Origin: Geosiphon pyriformis | Taxonomy: Eukaryota; Glomeromycota; Glomeromycetes; Archaeosporales; Geosiphonaceae | Assembly (NCBI GenBank): GCA_016748015.1 | Contig: JAAOMT010000034.1 | Span: 396,277-460,276, forward strand | Length of the DNA: 64,000 bases | Direction of reading: 5' to 3' | In this document: positions 18,074 through 29,111 of the stretch, one piece after another | Layout: each line of letters starts with the position of its first letter | Position numbering within the stretch: position 1 is the stretch's first letter | The notes under the pieces: generated by a model | Told to the model about the DNA's origin: nothing | Database searches by the model: none | Seen by the model: the letters and a program-made list of their open reading frames with translations, nothing else | Program-made: the position numbers and the translations under genes

Positions 18074-19785
18074 CTGTGAACAATTTTTTGGCTGGAGTGG
18101 TGAAAATTTTTTTGGAAAATGAGTTGTTATTGGCAAACAATTTGCCTAATGCCTTTTATAGATCTGGTAATTTTCTGATGTCTAGTATCTTGAATCAGTC
18201 TTTGTATTACAAATCTGTTCTTTTATTGAAGCAGTTTAGCATCACATTTGGTAATAGACTTTTAGACAAGAAAGGGAATATGATGGACTGGAAAACATTT
18301 TGGCATTGGAAACAGTTAGATTCAAAGGGCCCTGTGTCTTACTGGTTTATATTGGTATCTGAGTTTATGTCCAAATCTGTTTCTTTGAAAGTTGGGACTA
18401 CTGCTGTTTATGAGAAAAATATGCTAAATGTTCTGAATTCTGAAAAGTTCTCTAATGTTTATAATTGTTTAATAGGTATGTGATCTGATTACATTGAAAT
18501 CTATATAAATAGGTTCTTAAAAGATGCTGGTTCTGTTAAGGTGACAGGTAAGGCAGCTGCTTACTTTTTAGCTGCAAACATAAGTATTAAGATTAGAATG
18601 GCCAGGCTTCTGTCTTCTACTTTAACTAAATTGCAAGCTATAGCTTTGGCTTTGGAGTGTGTTCTATTTTTATGCTCTGTGGTTTTGTACTTGGACAGCC
18701 AATTTGCAATTAATGTCTATGTGTCTGAGGCTTCTTTTACTGCACCCAACTTTCATAGCCAATGTTAGATTGAAAGATTGCAGATAGTTAATTTCCTTAG
18801 GGTAAAAGATATTTCAATTAAGTGAGTAAAGTTTAAGAGACATTCAGATATACCAGGTAATATTAAGGCTGATACATTGGTTAGTAAAGCCACTTTCTCA
18901 TTTTTTTCTTTGCCAGTTAATATTCAAAAAAGGTTTTTGGTTACTGAAAAAACTGCTGTATCTGGCAATGTTTGTTATTTTGTTTATAATCTGTACTGAT
19001 TAATTTGCTGTGCTCATTGAAAAACTGGTCTTGGTTTTGATATAATTCCAAATGCTATGATTAAAGAAATAGATTGGAAGACTATTACAAAGATTTGGCA
19101 CTCTGATTTACATATGCTTTTTGAATTTACTAGTACGAAATTGGCCAATTTGCACACATATTTAATGAAGACTATTTATAGATAACTGCCAGTTGTAGTT
19201 AAGAAAAGATTGTATAACAGAGATTATTCTAGGGTGTTATGCTTGCAGTGTGATAAGATAAAGTTATCTGATTATGTTTTTACTTGTTCTGGTAACTCTG
19301 GTTTCTATGGAGATATTTTGGTTGAAGTTGCTAAAAAATGGGTGTTGTTGTTTAGTTTTTTATATTCATCTACTTCTATTATTTTATGTTCACTTTCAAT
19401 GTGTTTTTCGAATATAAAACTATACACAACTGTTTGCAAGAGTTTTGTGTTAAGAGATTGGTATGCTGAGGCTGTTTTGGTTTTTGAAAGAAAGAGAAAA
19501 ACCATTCAGACCCTTGTAAAATATGTTAAATTTGTGGTGGAGTTGTATCATACTAAGGTACAAATTGTTAGGACCAAACATAGAGTAGATATAGAAAAAA
19601 CTGGCTTAATTAGAGATAATAGTGTGGTTTTGGGCATGTCTTGTTATATAGTATTTATGTTATTGATTGGAATTGTTCATATGCTTAGTATTATAGAATC
19701 TTTTATTGTTAAGTTTGATAGATGCAAATTGTGTTATTTTTTTTCTGGTTTAGGTGGTAATATATTTGTTAGCATAGATATATAA
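18074..19785 (+). pseudogene. LINE ORF2-type C-terminus: RNase H and Cys-containing tail (LINE1)
   Basis: Degenerate coding sequence. First part NNFLAGVVKIFLENELLLANNLP. RNase H domain at about 18496-18900: the first Asp motif is IEIYINRF (IYTDG in LINE2), then KLQAIALALECV with the Glu, LYLDSQ with the Asp, and NIKAD with the last Asp. Tail at about 19200-19330 with VLCLQCDKIKLSDYVFTCSGN, a C-x2-C...C pattern shared by all LINE copies here, probably a zinc ribbon-like end domain. A 191-codon open piece (19210-19785) runs to the natural stop (SIDI). Stops near 18481, 18766, 18822, 18999 and 19183. Confidence 0.82.
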
Positions 19786-19922
19786 TGTTGTCTTGTCTGG
19801 CTCAAGTGGCTGGTCACATGTAGTAAATACATGAGTTGTGTTTAGTTTGTTCTATTTAATTTGATTCTATATTCTAGATAGCAGTTGAACTTCACTTATA
19901 AAACTTGTAAAAAAAAAAAAAA
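18074..19922 (+). mobile_element. LINE1, 3' part of a LINE retrotransposon interrupted by A1
   Basis: Starts where the A1 LTR ends and matches LINE2 from about 31868 onward. It ends with a 3' UTR (about 19786-19907, containing GGTCACATGTAG and GCAGTTGAACTTCACTTA) and a poly(A) run at 19908-19922. Everything upstream is left of the window. Confidence 0.88.
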
Positions 19923-20109
19923 CTTATTATAATATAATTATAAAAGATTTTAAAATAAATATAGCTAGTTTTTTAAATAAATTAAAATAATATTATAATT
20001 TAAAATTACAAAAAACATAAATACTATTAACAAATTCAAAAAAAACAAAAAACAAAAAATCTATAAATTTAAAATTAAACAACAATACTTATAAGCAGAC
20101 CAACCAAAA
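19923..20109. other. AT-rich spacer
   Basis: A/T-rich sequence between the poly(A) of LINE1 and the first recognisable codons of LINE2. I see nothing coding or repeated in it. Confidence 0.6.
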
Positions 20110-20537
20110 CCAATAGAAGTTTAAGTTGGGTAATACAGATGAGATTCAATGGTTGAGTTTCAGAGAATGTTCTTTTGCTGAGTTATTAGTTAGATCAAAC
20201 ATGTTTGAAAATGCAAAAAACAATAAAGATTTAGATACAATGTGGAAAATGCTGGAGAAAGCCATAGGACAGGCTGCTAATATAGTGTTCTCTAAGATTT
20301 GATATAGTGAATATATTTGTTTAAGAAATAAATATTCTTCAAAATTCTTTAAATTGGAGTGGCTTGTTACAAAGATTATAAAAAGTTGGAATTCTGAAGA
20401 TCTTTTGAATTTTGACTGTCTTGTTAAAATTTGGTTAGCTATTGATAAGATTAAAGTGTTCAAGGTTATTACTATGGTTTTAAATAATGCAAGTTCAATG
20501 GATTTAATTAAGCATCTGTTAATAGTATGGAAAATGT
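20110..20537 (+). mobile_element. LINE2, 5' piece before the A3 insertion
   Basis: Coding part upstream of the RT (reading about 20124-20537: EIQWLSFRECSFAELL, MWKMLEKAIGQAANIVFSK, FKLEWLVTKIIKSWNS). It breaks at the A3 LTR. The 4 bases before the LTR (ATGT, 20534-20537) are repeated at 30062-30065, where the LINE continues. Truncated at its 5' end. Confidence 0.82.
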
Positions 20538-21488
20538 TGTTACCAGTGGAATTTTAGCTATTAATTAGCACGAAATTATCTTCATAATTCCTATTATTAA
20601 TTAGCATATTATTATCATTTCGATTATCACTTTTTAAATTAGCCAAATTATCAAATATCATTACTTAATCAATAATCCGATTTGTACTCTAGAAATTAAG
20701 ATGATCAAATTACACAATATCCTGAACCATTTAACATAGTCAAAATTCGCCGAAATAATCAATAGTTCAGTGAAATAACTTGTAAATTTACTGAAATGTA
20801 TCTTTAGTTCACCCAAATTGTAGCAAAGAGAAAAGTGCAAGTTCAAAAACTAGTACTACAACAAGTTGTATAAAAAAAAAGCTTTTTTCTTCAAGAAAAT
20901 GTATCCTTCCCATATTTTACCATAGTATCTTACTTTAGATATCTTAATTGAAACAAATCACTTTTTACAAAATCAAATAAAAATTAAATATTCGAAAACC
21001 AAATCCTCAAAATTATTACACTTGAAATTCCCTCAAACACAACTAACGTTTTGAAATTGATTAGCTACCAATTTCAATAAGCTGTTAGTGACTCCAGGCC
21101 TGGATAAAAAACGTTTCCCTTGATAAAATCCTATTTCTTTTACATTTTTTTTATTTTTCTTTTCTTTTCTTATTACAATCATTAGAGTAGCCTACAGACA
21201 AAATTCTTGTAGAAAAGTTGACTTTCACAGCAAAGTAACTACACATTTTTAGTGAGCTTCCAGACAAGCAATTCCTGGGAAAGAATTGATGTTTACTACA
21301 ACCTAACTACATAAAGTAACTGGCAAGGAATTGGCCATTTCACTTATAAGCCCAGCAGTTCAAATTATAGGAGATAATTTGAAAATAAATTCAGTTATTG
21401 GAGGTTCAACTACTTCTAGAAAACATGAATTTGCAACCAACAGACATTTACAACATTCAAGAAAAGAGACCAAAAACCTCTGATAACA
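20538..21488 (+). repeat. 5' LTR of A3
   Basis: 951 bp, TGTTACCAGTGG to TCTGATAACA. It has only one TTCGCCGAAAT unit near 20745, whereas the 3' LTR and the solo LTR at 39342 have two. Confidence 0.92.
20869..20876 (+). promoter_or_regulatory. TATA-like box in the A3 5' LTR
   Basis: TATAAAAA in the position of TATAAAAG of the other copies (GTTGTATAAAA context). The 3' LTR partner keeps TATAAAAGAAGAGC. Confidence 0.45.
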
Positions 21489-21490
21489 TT

Positions 21491-21506
21491 TGGTGCTCTC
21501 CCACAG
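21491..21506 (+). other. Primer binding site of A3
   Basis: TGGTGCTCTCCCACAG, two bases after the LTR end. Primer tRNA not identified. Confidence 0.6.
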
Positions 21507-21533
21507 AAATAACACAGCAACAACAAATTCAAA

Positions 21534-23010
21534 GTGGCGACCACACTAGACACAACAACTCTAGAGTATTATCAGTCAATTTACACCCACTGCAAGCAAA
21601 GATTCAACATCCCAGACGGAATTGAAGTTGTCAAGAAATCAGTATACCAATACATTAAAAATTGCATCAACAATTATCTTTTTAGAAACTACAACATTTC
21701 AGAAGTTAGAAACAACTTCTACAATAATTTAGTGCACTATTCACAATTGGAAACAGAAGACCTGAACAGTGAAACACTTGCTACCTACTTCCAAGAACTT
21801 AATTTTAATATTATTGAGTATTGTGAAGAAAAATACCCAGTACAGTCCAAATACTCTTTTAACTTTAAATCAGAAACAGAGACAAGCAACAAAGACAAAC
21901 AAAAAGTGAAACAATACTCAAGAACCACTCCAAACACTTCAATACTACCAAAGACAACTGCCAAACACTTGCAAACACCTGAACAAAGAACCAGTGTCAA
22001 ATTACCACTTTTTATTACACTATTTCCAATTTCATTTGTTCAACCACAAACACCAAGTTTACCACTTAACCGTTTTTCTAGACCAAAAGATTTTCAGTCA
22101 CCTAGAAATCCTATTCAAAAACAAGAAGCAATATCAACAAGTGCCAATATCATTAATTACTTACAAGAAAACGAAAGTAATTATTCAGAAAGCTTGGAAA
22201 GTGAAGAAACTGAATCAGAACCAGAAGAAATCACAAGAAATAAAGAAAAAATGGCAACTGCTTACATTGCAAAAATTCCAGAATTCACTGGTGAAGACAA
22301 TAAACCAGTTCTCAAGAATGGCTTGACAAAGTTCAAAAAGCAAGAAATGCAAATGGTTGGATTATAGCAAGAATGCTCAAAGCAATTTTCTACTTTCTCT
22401 AAGAAACAGCAGAAGAATAGGTTGAAAATTTAGAAGAACTATTTGAGAACTGGCAAGCATTCAAAGATGCTTTTTTATAACAATTCACTAACAATAACAT
22501 CTTTATCACTCTCCACAATCACTTTTGCAATATCAAACAAGAAACATTTGAAACTGTCATAACCTATCTTGAGAGATTTAACAAACTTTTTCAACGAATT
22601 TGACAATTGGAAACCAATGACTACTATTCTAATGCTCAGATTCTGGATCAGTTTATAGCAGGATTAAAAGACAAATTGATTAAGAAAGTTTATCCACATG
22701 CACTAGCAGACTTAGTAACTGCCATCAAACATGCAAAAAACTATGAAATGGCTATGGAAGAAGCAAACCACACCAAACTCGTTAACCTAGCTATTGGAGA
22801 AACCAGTTCAGTAGCTGAAGAGAAGATAGACCAACTCACAAAGAAGGTTAAAAGCTACTTTACAAACCAACAACAACAGCAACAACAACCACAAAGATAT
22901 CAACCCTCACAATGACACAACCAAAACAATTTTGGATTACCATCCAACAACCAATCTCAAAATTGTCATTATTGTGGAATTCCAGGATACTGGAAACAAG
23001 ATTGTAGAAA
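21534..23010 (+). pseudogene. Gag of A3 (decayed)
   Basis: Opens at GTG (AAAGTGGCGACC) eight codons after an in-frame TAA, so no upstream ATG is available. The pre-capsid domain and linker are open for 277 codons, including MATAYIAKIPEF (ATG at about 22251). A frameshift near 22300 moves the capsid to frame 2, then stops near 22370, 22400, 22478 and 22602. 22607-22915 is open (ILDQFIAGLKDKL, Gln run). The zinc knuckle at 22964-23005 reads CHYCGIPGYWKQDC with the His changed to Tyr (CAC to TAC). Confidence 0.88.
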
Positions 23011-23965
23011 ATTACAAAGAGATCAACAAAACAGGAGTAATTAATGTTACTTTTCACCACAACAATCTTATTATCAATCTTTACCACCAACCTATTATTC
23101 ACCAAGACCACAAAATCAAAACAGTTACTATCAACCAGCTTTACAACCAATGCAGCAACAATATCAGCAATTTTTACCAATTCAGCCATATCAGACACCA
23201 CTCACTTAACAATATCAAGTACCAGCAAGAAGATTGGTTCAACATAACCAATTCACATCCCAAAATCAATTTCAGAATAACAACAACAGAATCAATTTAA
23301 ATAACCAGTTGGTTCCCCAAAATTCTGGTCAGCAAAGACCCAATCACTATTACACTTAATCCAGTTATCTTACAATACCAGAGGAATTGAATTTTCAACA
23401 ACCTGCATTTTCTGAAGGTAAAGTTGTAGCACCTAAATCAAACCCTTCCAACAACACTATTCCACCAGCTTAAATTGCCCAAAATGCCAACCTTTCAGAT
23501 ATATTCTCATTCGAATTTGAAGCAAATAAATCACCATTCTTGCTTAGTAATGCAGCAGCTAATGAACAAAAAGCTATCACTGCCATGTACACTAAAGCTA
23601 TAGTAGAAAGAAAACCCATCTGACTAATTCTAGACAGTGGATCAGCTGGAAGTATTATTACCTACCAGTTAATACAACAGCTTCAAAGAACTGTTGACAG
23701 ACCAGCCCAAACTGTAATTGTTATAACAGATAGTATAAAAAAGACACCAATAGGAGAAATTAACAATTTTCTATTCACCATTGATAGAATCACCATTCCA
23801 GTCAAAGTTCTAGTCATGGATACACCCCAATACCAAGCTCTGGTTGGAAATGATTGGCTTCTTAAGGCCAATGCAAACTTGGACTGGAAAACTCAGAAAT
23901 TAAAAATCTTATACCAAGGACAATACACCATAGTACCTGCTATTTGTGGTACTTTTAACAAACAA
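23011..23965 (+). pseudogene. Gag tail and aspartic protease of A3 (decayed)
   Basis: Gln/Tyr-rich tail, then protease from about 23565. The catalytic LILDSGSAGSI (23627-23659) is intact, preceded by a TGA in place of a Cys/Trp-type codon; flap region ITDSIKKTPIGEI; then LVMDTPQYQALVGNDWLLK. The stretch 23816-24298 is open and runs into the Cys-rich domain, which shows that protease and Cys-rich domain were one frame. Confidence 0.85.
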
Positions 23966-24860
23966 TCAGAAAAAGCCCCAGTATTTGAATTTAAAGAGAA
24001 AAAAGAAATGCCACTTACTAAAACCTACATGGCTCTTGGATCAACATCCAATTGGGCTGAAGAAACAGAACAGGGGATTTTTGAAGAATTAAGAGGATGG
24101 AAGAAAGTTAGATATTTTACACCAGAACCACAGAAACAACCACTCTATATTCTACTCAAATACAAAGATTGCAATAAGAAACTTTCATCAATAAGAGCAT
24201 GTATTTTTCCAGAAGAGAAATATGAAACTCGTACCTGTTACTTTTGCAAAGCATGCCATAGAGAACAATTTAGATCTCCAAAAAGAAGTGAAAAATAGGA
24301 CAACACATTTTGCCTTACATGTGGAGATATGTTACCAGAAGAATACAACTGAATTGATGTTGCAATGAGAGGAGGAGTATGTAATCAAACCTGTCAATAT
24401 GCTCTATCAATTTCGAAAAAAGTCAGAAGAGGAACACCATTTAATGCAGCATACAACAGTGCTCTCAATAAACTTTACCACTACTCTTATGATGCTGAAA
24501 TGATTTTTGACCTAACAATGGCATTGATCAATAGAGCCACCCAAAAAGATATCCACCAAATGAAAGAAGCTGAATATATTGAGTATACCATGGAATTAGC
24601 TGGATTTGATTATGAATATGAAGTAAAAATCTACCACCAAATTGCAAGCCACACATACTCGACTCAAGAAACTCAAATTCAACAATTAAAGCAAATGAAC
24701 ATTCAATTATGTGAAGAATGCATTATGTCTTGTGATGACAAATAGTGTTCAGAATGCTATGCTCTTAGCATTTCCCTGCCAGAGGAAAATGATGAAAATG
24801 AAATTGAATTTGGAGTATCCGAACTGGTAAAAAAAACTACCAACCACTCTTATCTATCTT
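23966..24860 (+). pseudogene. Cys-rich domain of A3 (decayed)
   Basis: Best preserved copy of this unrecognised domain. Open 23816-24298 and 24365-24745, separated by stops at 24297 and about 24351. Cys positions: KDC, RAC, CYFCKAC, CLTCGDM, CNQTCQYA, CEECIMSCDDK, CSEC. Between the clusters are helical segments (AYNSALNKLYHY, MIFDLTMALIN, MKEAEYIEYTMELAGFDY). Candidate zinc-binding module fused ahead of dUTPase; function unknown. Confidence 0.75.
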
Positions 24861-25193
24861 CTTGAAAAGCAACCACCTCTACAACTTAAATATTTCGACA
24901 ACCATGGCCAAGGAATCAGACCAAAAAAAGCACACGAAATTGATGCTGGATATGACTTAAGATATCCAGGAAAAGATACTTTGGTTCTCCAATCAAAGTC
25001 TTTGACAAAAATCAATCTCAAAATCACTCTTGAAATTCCACCTAGAGCAATAGTTCAAATTGCATCCAAATCATCATTGGCAAGCAAAAAAATCAATGTT
25101 AAAGAAGGAGTTATATATGCAGGATATACTGGAGATATTATTATCATGTTACAAAATAAAACAGACAAACCATTTAGGATTGAACCCCAATAA
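24861..25193 (+). pseudogene. dUTPase of A3, truncated by deletion
   Basis: Motif I AGYDLR (24945-24962), II KSSLASKK (about 25068), III GVIYAGYTG (Asp to Tyr, about 25110-25135), then the sequence runs FRIEP and jumps at about 25185 to the PN(N/H) segment of the linker. Motifs IV and V plus the start of the linker (about 365 bases relative to A1 12852-13217) are missing. No dUTPase activity can be expected. Confidence 0.85.
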
Positions 25194-26787
25194 TTAACCC
25201 ATTGTCTTATTGAACAAACTAGAGATTAGAATCATACACAGTAACATTTTTCAAGATGAAAACCCTCAAATTGTCTCTAATTTCATCGAAATTATAAGAC
25301 ATACACTACTTCCAAATCCAAACATCATTTTTACTATTGAAAATTACCATCTTTTGAAAGAAAAACTCTCTCGAATCAATATGGGTTCCTTGAAACCCCA
25401 ACAACAAAGACAATTGAAACAATTGATAGCTGAATTTGCAGATATATTTGCAAAAGACAACAATAATCTTGGAAAAATGAATATTGTTTAACACCAAATC
25501 TATATAGGAGATGCTCCACCAAAACGACAACAAACCTATCGAGTTCTACCTGCTAGCCACCAATTTATTAAAGAAGAGATCCAAAAAATGCTCAATAACG
25601 GATTGATTCAATCATCAAAAAGTTCATGGGCCTCATCAATAGTTTTTGTTAAAAAGAAAAACGGAAAAATCAGATTCTGTGTTAATTATTGACAATTGAA
25701 TAGTGTTACAATTGGAGATGTCTACCCTCTCTCAAAAATTGATAACATGTTAGATGCTTTAGGAAAAGCCAAATTCTTCTCAACTTTAGACTTGGAAAGT
25801 AAATACTGGCAAGTCAAAATGGACCCAAAAGATAGACCCAAAACAGCATTCACCACTTAAAAAGGAAACTATGAATTCAATGTTATATCTTTTGGACTCT
25901 GCAATGCACCAGCAACATTTTAGCAACTTATAAATGTTGTCTATGAAGGACTCTTATGGCAATCAGTAGTTATCTACCTTGATGACACTAATGTATACTC
26001 ACCAAGTCTTAAAGCCCATCTTATCCACCTGCAAGAAGTTTTTTAACAATTACAAAAAGCAAGATTAAAGTTGAATATTGAGAAATGTCATTTTGGAAAA
26101 ACAAGCTTGATCTTTCTTGGACACATAGTTAGTAAAAAAGGAGTCAAACCAAATCCAGGAACAATCAGTGCTGTCAAAAACTTTCAAACTCCCAGAAATA
26201 CCACAGAACTATGAGGATTTGTAGGATTAGTCTCCTACTATTGGAAATTCATAAAGAGATTCTCAGAAATTGCCAAACTACTCAATTATCTTACCAACAA
26301 AAATGTGCCATACAAATGGACAAAAGAACAACAAAAAGCTTTTGAAACCCTCAAAACAAGATTGACAACAGTCCTAGTTCTTGCTTATTCAGACTTCAAC
26401 AAACAGTTCTAACTAGCCACTGATGTTTTACACATAGCTTTTGGTACCATTCTATCACAATTGGATGAAAATGGCCAGGAACAAGTCATTGTCTATGTTA
26501 GTAAAACACTCAAGCCAACAGAACTCAAATATGGCTCAACAGAACTAGAAACTGCCACAGTCATTTGGGCTCTCAAACACTTTCAACAATACCTGAAGAA
26601 TAAAAAAGAGTTTGACATCATAATTGATAATATTGGCCTCAAATGGCTCAATAAAAACAAAAAAAAACAAAGTGCCAAACAGTCTCAATGGAATGATTTT
26701 TTAGCAGACTACAAATATATAGTACATCACAAACCAGGAAAACTACACACCAATATTGACAGCCTTTCAAGAATGAGACAATATTAA
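25194..26787 (+). pseudogene. Linker remnant, reverse transcriptase and RNase H of A3 (decayed)
   Basis: Linker from LLNKLEIRI to LIAEFADIFAKDNNNLG (25210-25491). RT: FVKKKNGKIRFCVNY, TLDLESKYWQVKMDPKD, SFGLCNAPATF, the catalytic VVIYLDDTNVY (about 25965-25997), FLGHIVSKKG and FVGLVSYYWKF. RNase H: LDENGQEQVIVYVSKTLKP onward, open for 108 codons (26461-26787), with ELETATVIWAL and DIIIDNIGLKWL, ending at the conserved natural stop (TAA 26785-26787). Multiple stops upstream. Confidence 0.88.
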
Positions 26788-26854
26788 TACCAAAATCAAT
26801 ACCAACAAAACACCAACAAACTTAACAGCAAAACAAATAACAAAATCAACAACA

Positions 26855-28240
26855 ATAGATCTAAAAAACTACAACAACATCAAAAACTATTTGGAGACTC
26901 TCACCATGCCAGAAAATTGGTCTTCAAGTAAAAAACATTGATTACAATACCAATCCAAACAATATTTTATACACCACAACAAATTTTATTACAAGAATCA
27001 TAGAAATCCAAACCAACCACTCAGATTAGTACAAGAGAATGAAAAAGAAACAATCTTATACAACATGCACACAAATCCTTCTTCAGCACACTTGGAAAGA
27101 GATGGAACAATACAAAGAACTTTTGAACATTACTTTTGGCCTTAAATGCAAAAAGACATTCGACAATATATAGAATCTTGTAATAGTTGTCAAAGAAAAA
27201 GAGAAACTCACCCCACAGAACCTTTAAATCCAATCAAAGTTGGACAACCTCTTGACAGAGTTGGAATTGATTTAATCGGACCATTACCTATCACAACTCA
27301 AGGAAATCATTATATTGCAGTTGCAGTAAATTATCTCACCAAATAGCCTGAAGCTAGAGCCATCTAAAGAACAGATGCAAAATCAGTAGTAAATTTTATC
27401 TATGAAGACATTATTTGTAGACATGGATGCCCAATTAAACTTTTATCTGATCAAGAAACACATTTTGTGAACAACTTGATACAAGAAATTTGCGAACAAT
27501 TTAATGTCAAAAGACCTCTATTATTACCTTATTACCTCCAAACAAATGGATTTGTAGAACATTTCAACAGAACATTGTGTGAATCTTTAGCCAAAGTTTC
27601 AACAGATTTTGAGCAAAAATGGGATATTTTTATTCCATCAGTGTTACTAGCATACAGAACACTAAAACAAGATACTATGAAACACACACCATTTGATCTT
27701 ACTTATGGAAGGACAGCAACATTACCAATTAATTTCACAGTAGAAACATATCCTGTGCAACCAATTAATGAAGAGAACTTTCAAGAAACACTCCAAAGAA
27801 AGGCCTACACCTTTTTTAATACACTGGAAGAAAAAAGAAAAATAGCAGCAACTCATATTGAACATTCTCAAGCTTAACAAAAAGAAAGACATGACAACAA
27901 ATTACCACCTATAACCAACGAATTTAAAGTTGGAAATAAGGTTTTCTTACACAAAACTAAGGCTGAAAAACAATGGAGTGGAAAATTTGAAAACAAATGA
28001 GATGGACCATTTTATATTCATGAAATTTTAGGCAATAGATTATACAAGTTAAGACTTAATGACAAAGTACTAGCAAAAGTTGTACATGGAAATAGATTGA
28101 AACACTATCATTTCAGAAACAATCCTGAACCATTAATTCCACAAATTGGTACACATTTCTCTTTAATTAATTCTGAAGATATTCCCCGAAATTTAAAACC
28201 AATAATTATAATAGAACAACAACCAAACTTGAACACTTAA
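26855..28240 (+). pseudogene. Integrase ORF of A3 (decayed)
   Basis: Separate frame from RNase H, constant to the natural TAA (28238-28240). The start codon position reads ATA (26855-26857), as in A1, versus ATG in A2. Zinc domain ends CNSCQRKRE (about 27178-27205). Core: VGIDLIGPLPITTQGNHYIAVAV with the first Asp (about 27265), LLSDQETHF with the second (about 27455), GFVEHFNRTL with the Glu (about 27550). C-terminal KVGNKVFLHKTKAEKQWSGKF. Stops near 27146, 27345, 27368, 27876 and 27999. The 27467-27877 piece is open. Confidence 0.88.
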
Positions 28241-28403
28241 TTCAACATAATTTTACAATAATCTTTTTAATAATACACAAAGACAAAAATAGTAAATAAT
28301 TACAAAAACACCCAAAACCCAAAAACAAATAAAACCCCATATTCAAAAAAATAATAATAATAATTTCTTTATTCTTCCTTTTCATTAATTAGTCAATTTT
28401 ATC

Positions 28404-29111
28404 ATGATTATTCCCCGAAATATTCAACAAATATCCCAAAAATTAATGTTAGTCTTGAAAACACTTCCTAACTTATCCATAACGATTAATAGAAGTCAAA
28501 TTAATTACATTCAGAAAGAAACCACAGCCCCAATAGTAAATAATTCTCAGAACTATCCCTCTTATAGAAGAAAAACAAAAGGTCACTCTGAAAATAGGTT
28601 ACCAGAACTTTTGAAGCAAGCACTAAAAAAAAACCTTTTAATTGCCCCTATTGACATTCTACCAAATGCCACAATGCAACAAAAACTTCTACTATTCCTC
28701 AATGAACAAAACAATAAACATACCCTTATATATAGATATTTTCATATTGAAAAAACACTTTATGAACGAAAACTGGAGCTTGAAGCAACCAACATTACTC
28801 CTGAGGCTATACAAAAACAAATTCACAATGAATTCAAGACAGCAGCTGGACTAACAAACACTCGCTACAAACTTAGAGCAGCATTTAGACTCTATGATTT
28901 ATTCAACATTTGTGAAAACATTCTACAAAATCCAATACTCCATCCAATGAAGATTCAATACATTGGAAAGTTCACAGAACTGAAATTCCAACAATTTTCA
29001 GACCAGATCACTTCAATTATTTTGGACCACTATTTTAACATCACAGACAGTACTTGGACTTCAATGAAGCTCAGTTTTGAGGAGGAAATTATGTTACCAG
29101 TGGAATTTTAG
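28404..29111 (+). CDS. ORF3, conserved protein of unknown function (A3)
   Basis: Intact 235-codon ORF (ATG 28404, TAG 29109-29111). Clear homologue of 2710-3429 and 16405-17124, but more diverged (MIIPRNIQQ start, LSITINRSQINY, LRAAFRLYDLF, IGKFTELKFQQFSDQI). The tail after the LTR boundary is only LPVEF, because this LTR subtype brings its own stop earlier. Many residues differ from the A1/A2 copies yet no stop or frameshift has entered, unlike ORF1 and integrase of the same element. Soluble and helical in appearance; function unknown. Confidence 0.85.
   Translation: MIIPRNIQQISQKLMLVLKTLPNLSITINRSQINYIQKETTAPIVNNSQNYPSYRRKTKGHSENRLPELLKQALKKNLLIAPIDILPNATMQQKLLLFLNEQNNKHTLIYRYFHIEKTLYERKLELEATNITPEAIQKQIHNEFKTAAGLTNTRYKLRAAFRLYDLFNICENILQNPILHPMKIQYIGKFTELKFQQFSDQITSIILDHYFNITDSTWTSMKLSFEEEIMLPVEF
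29079..29089 (+). other. Polypurine tract of A3
   Basis: GAGGAGGAAAT just before the 3' LTR at 29092, again coding E-E-E in ORF3. Confidence 0.7.
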
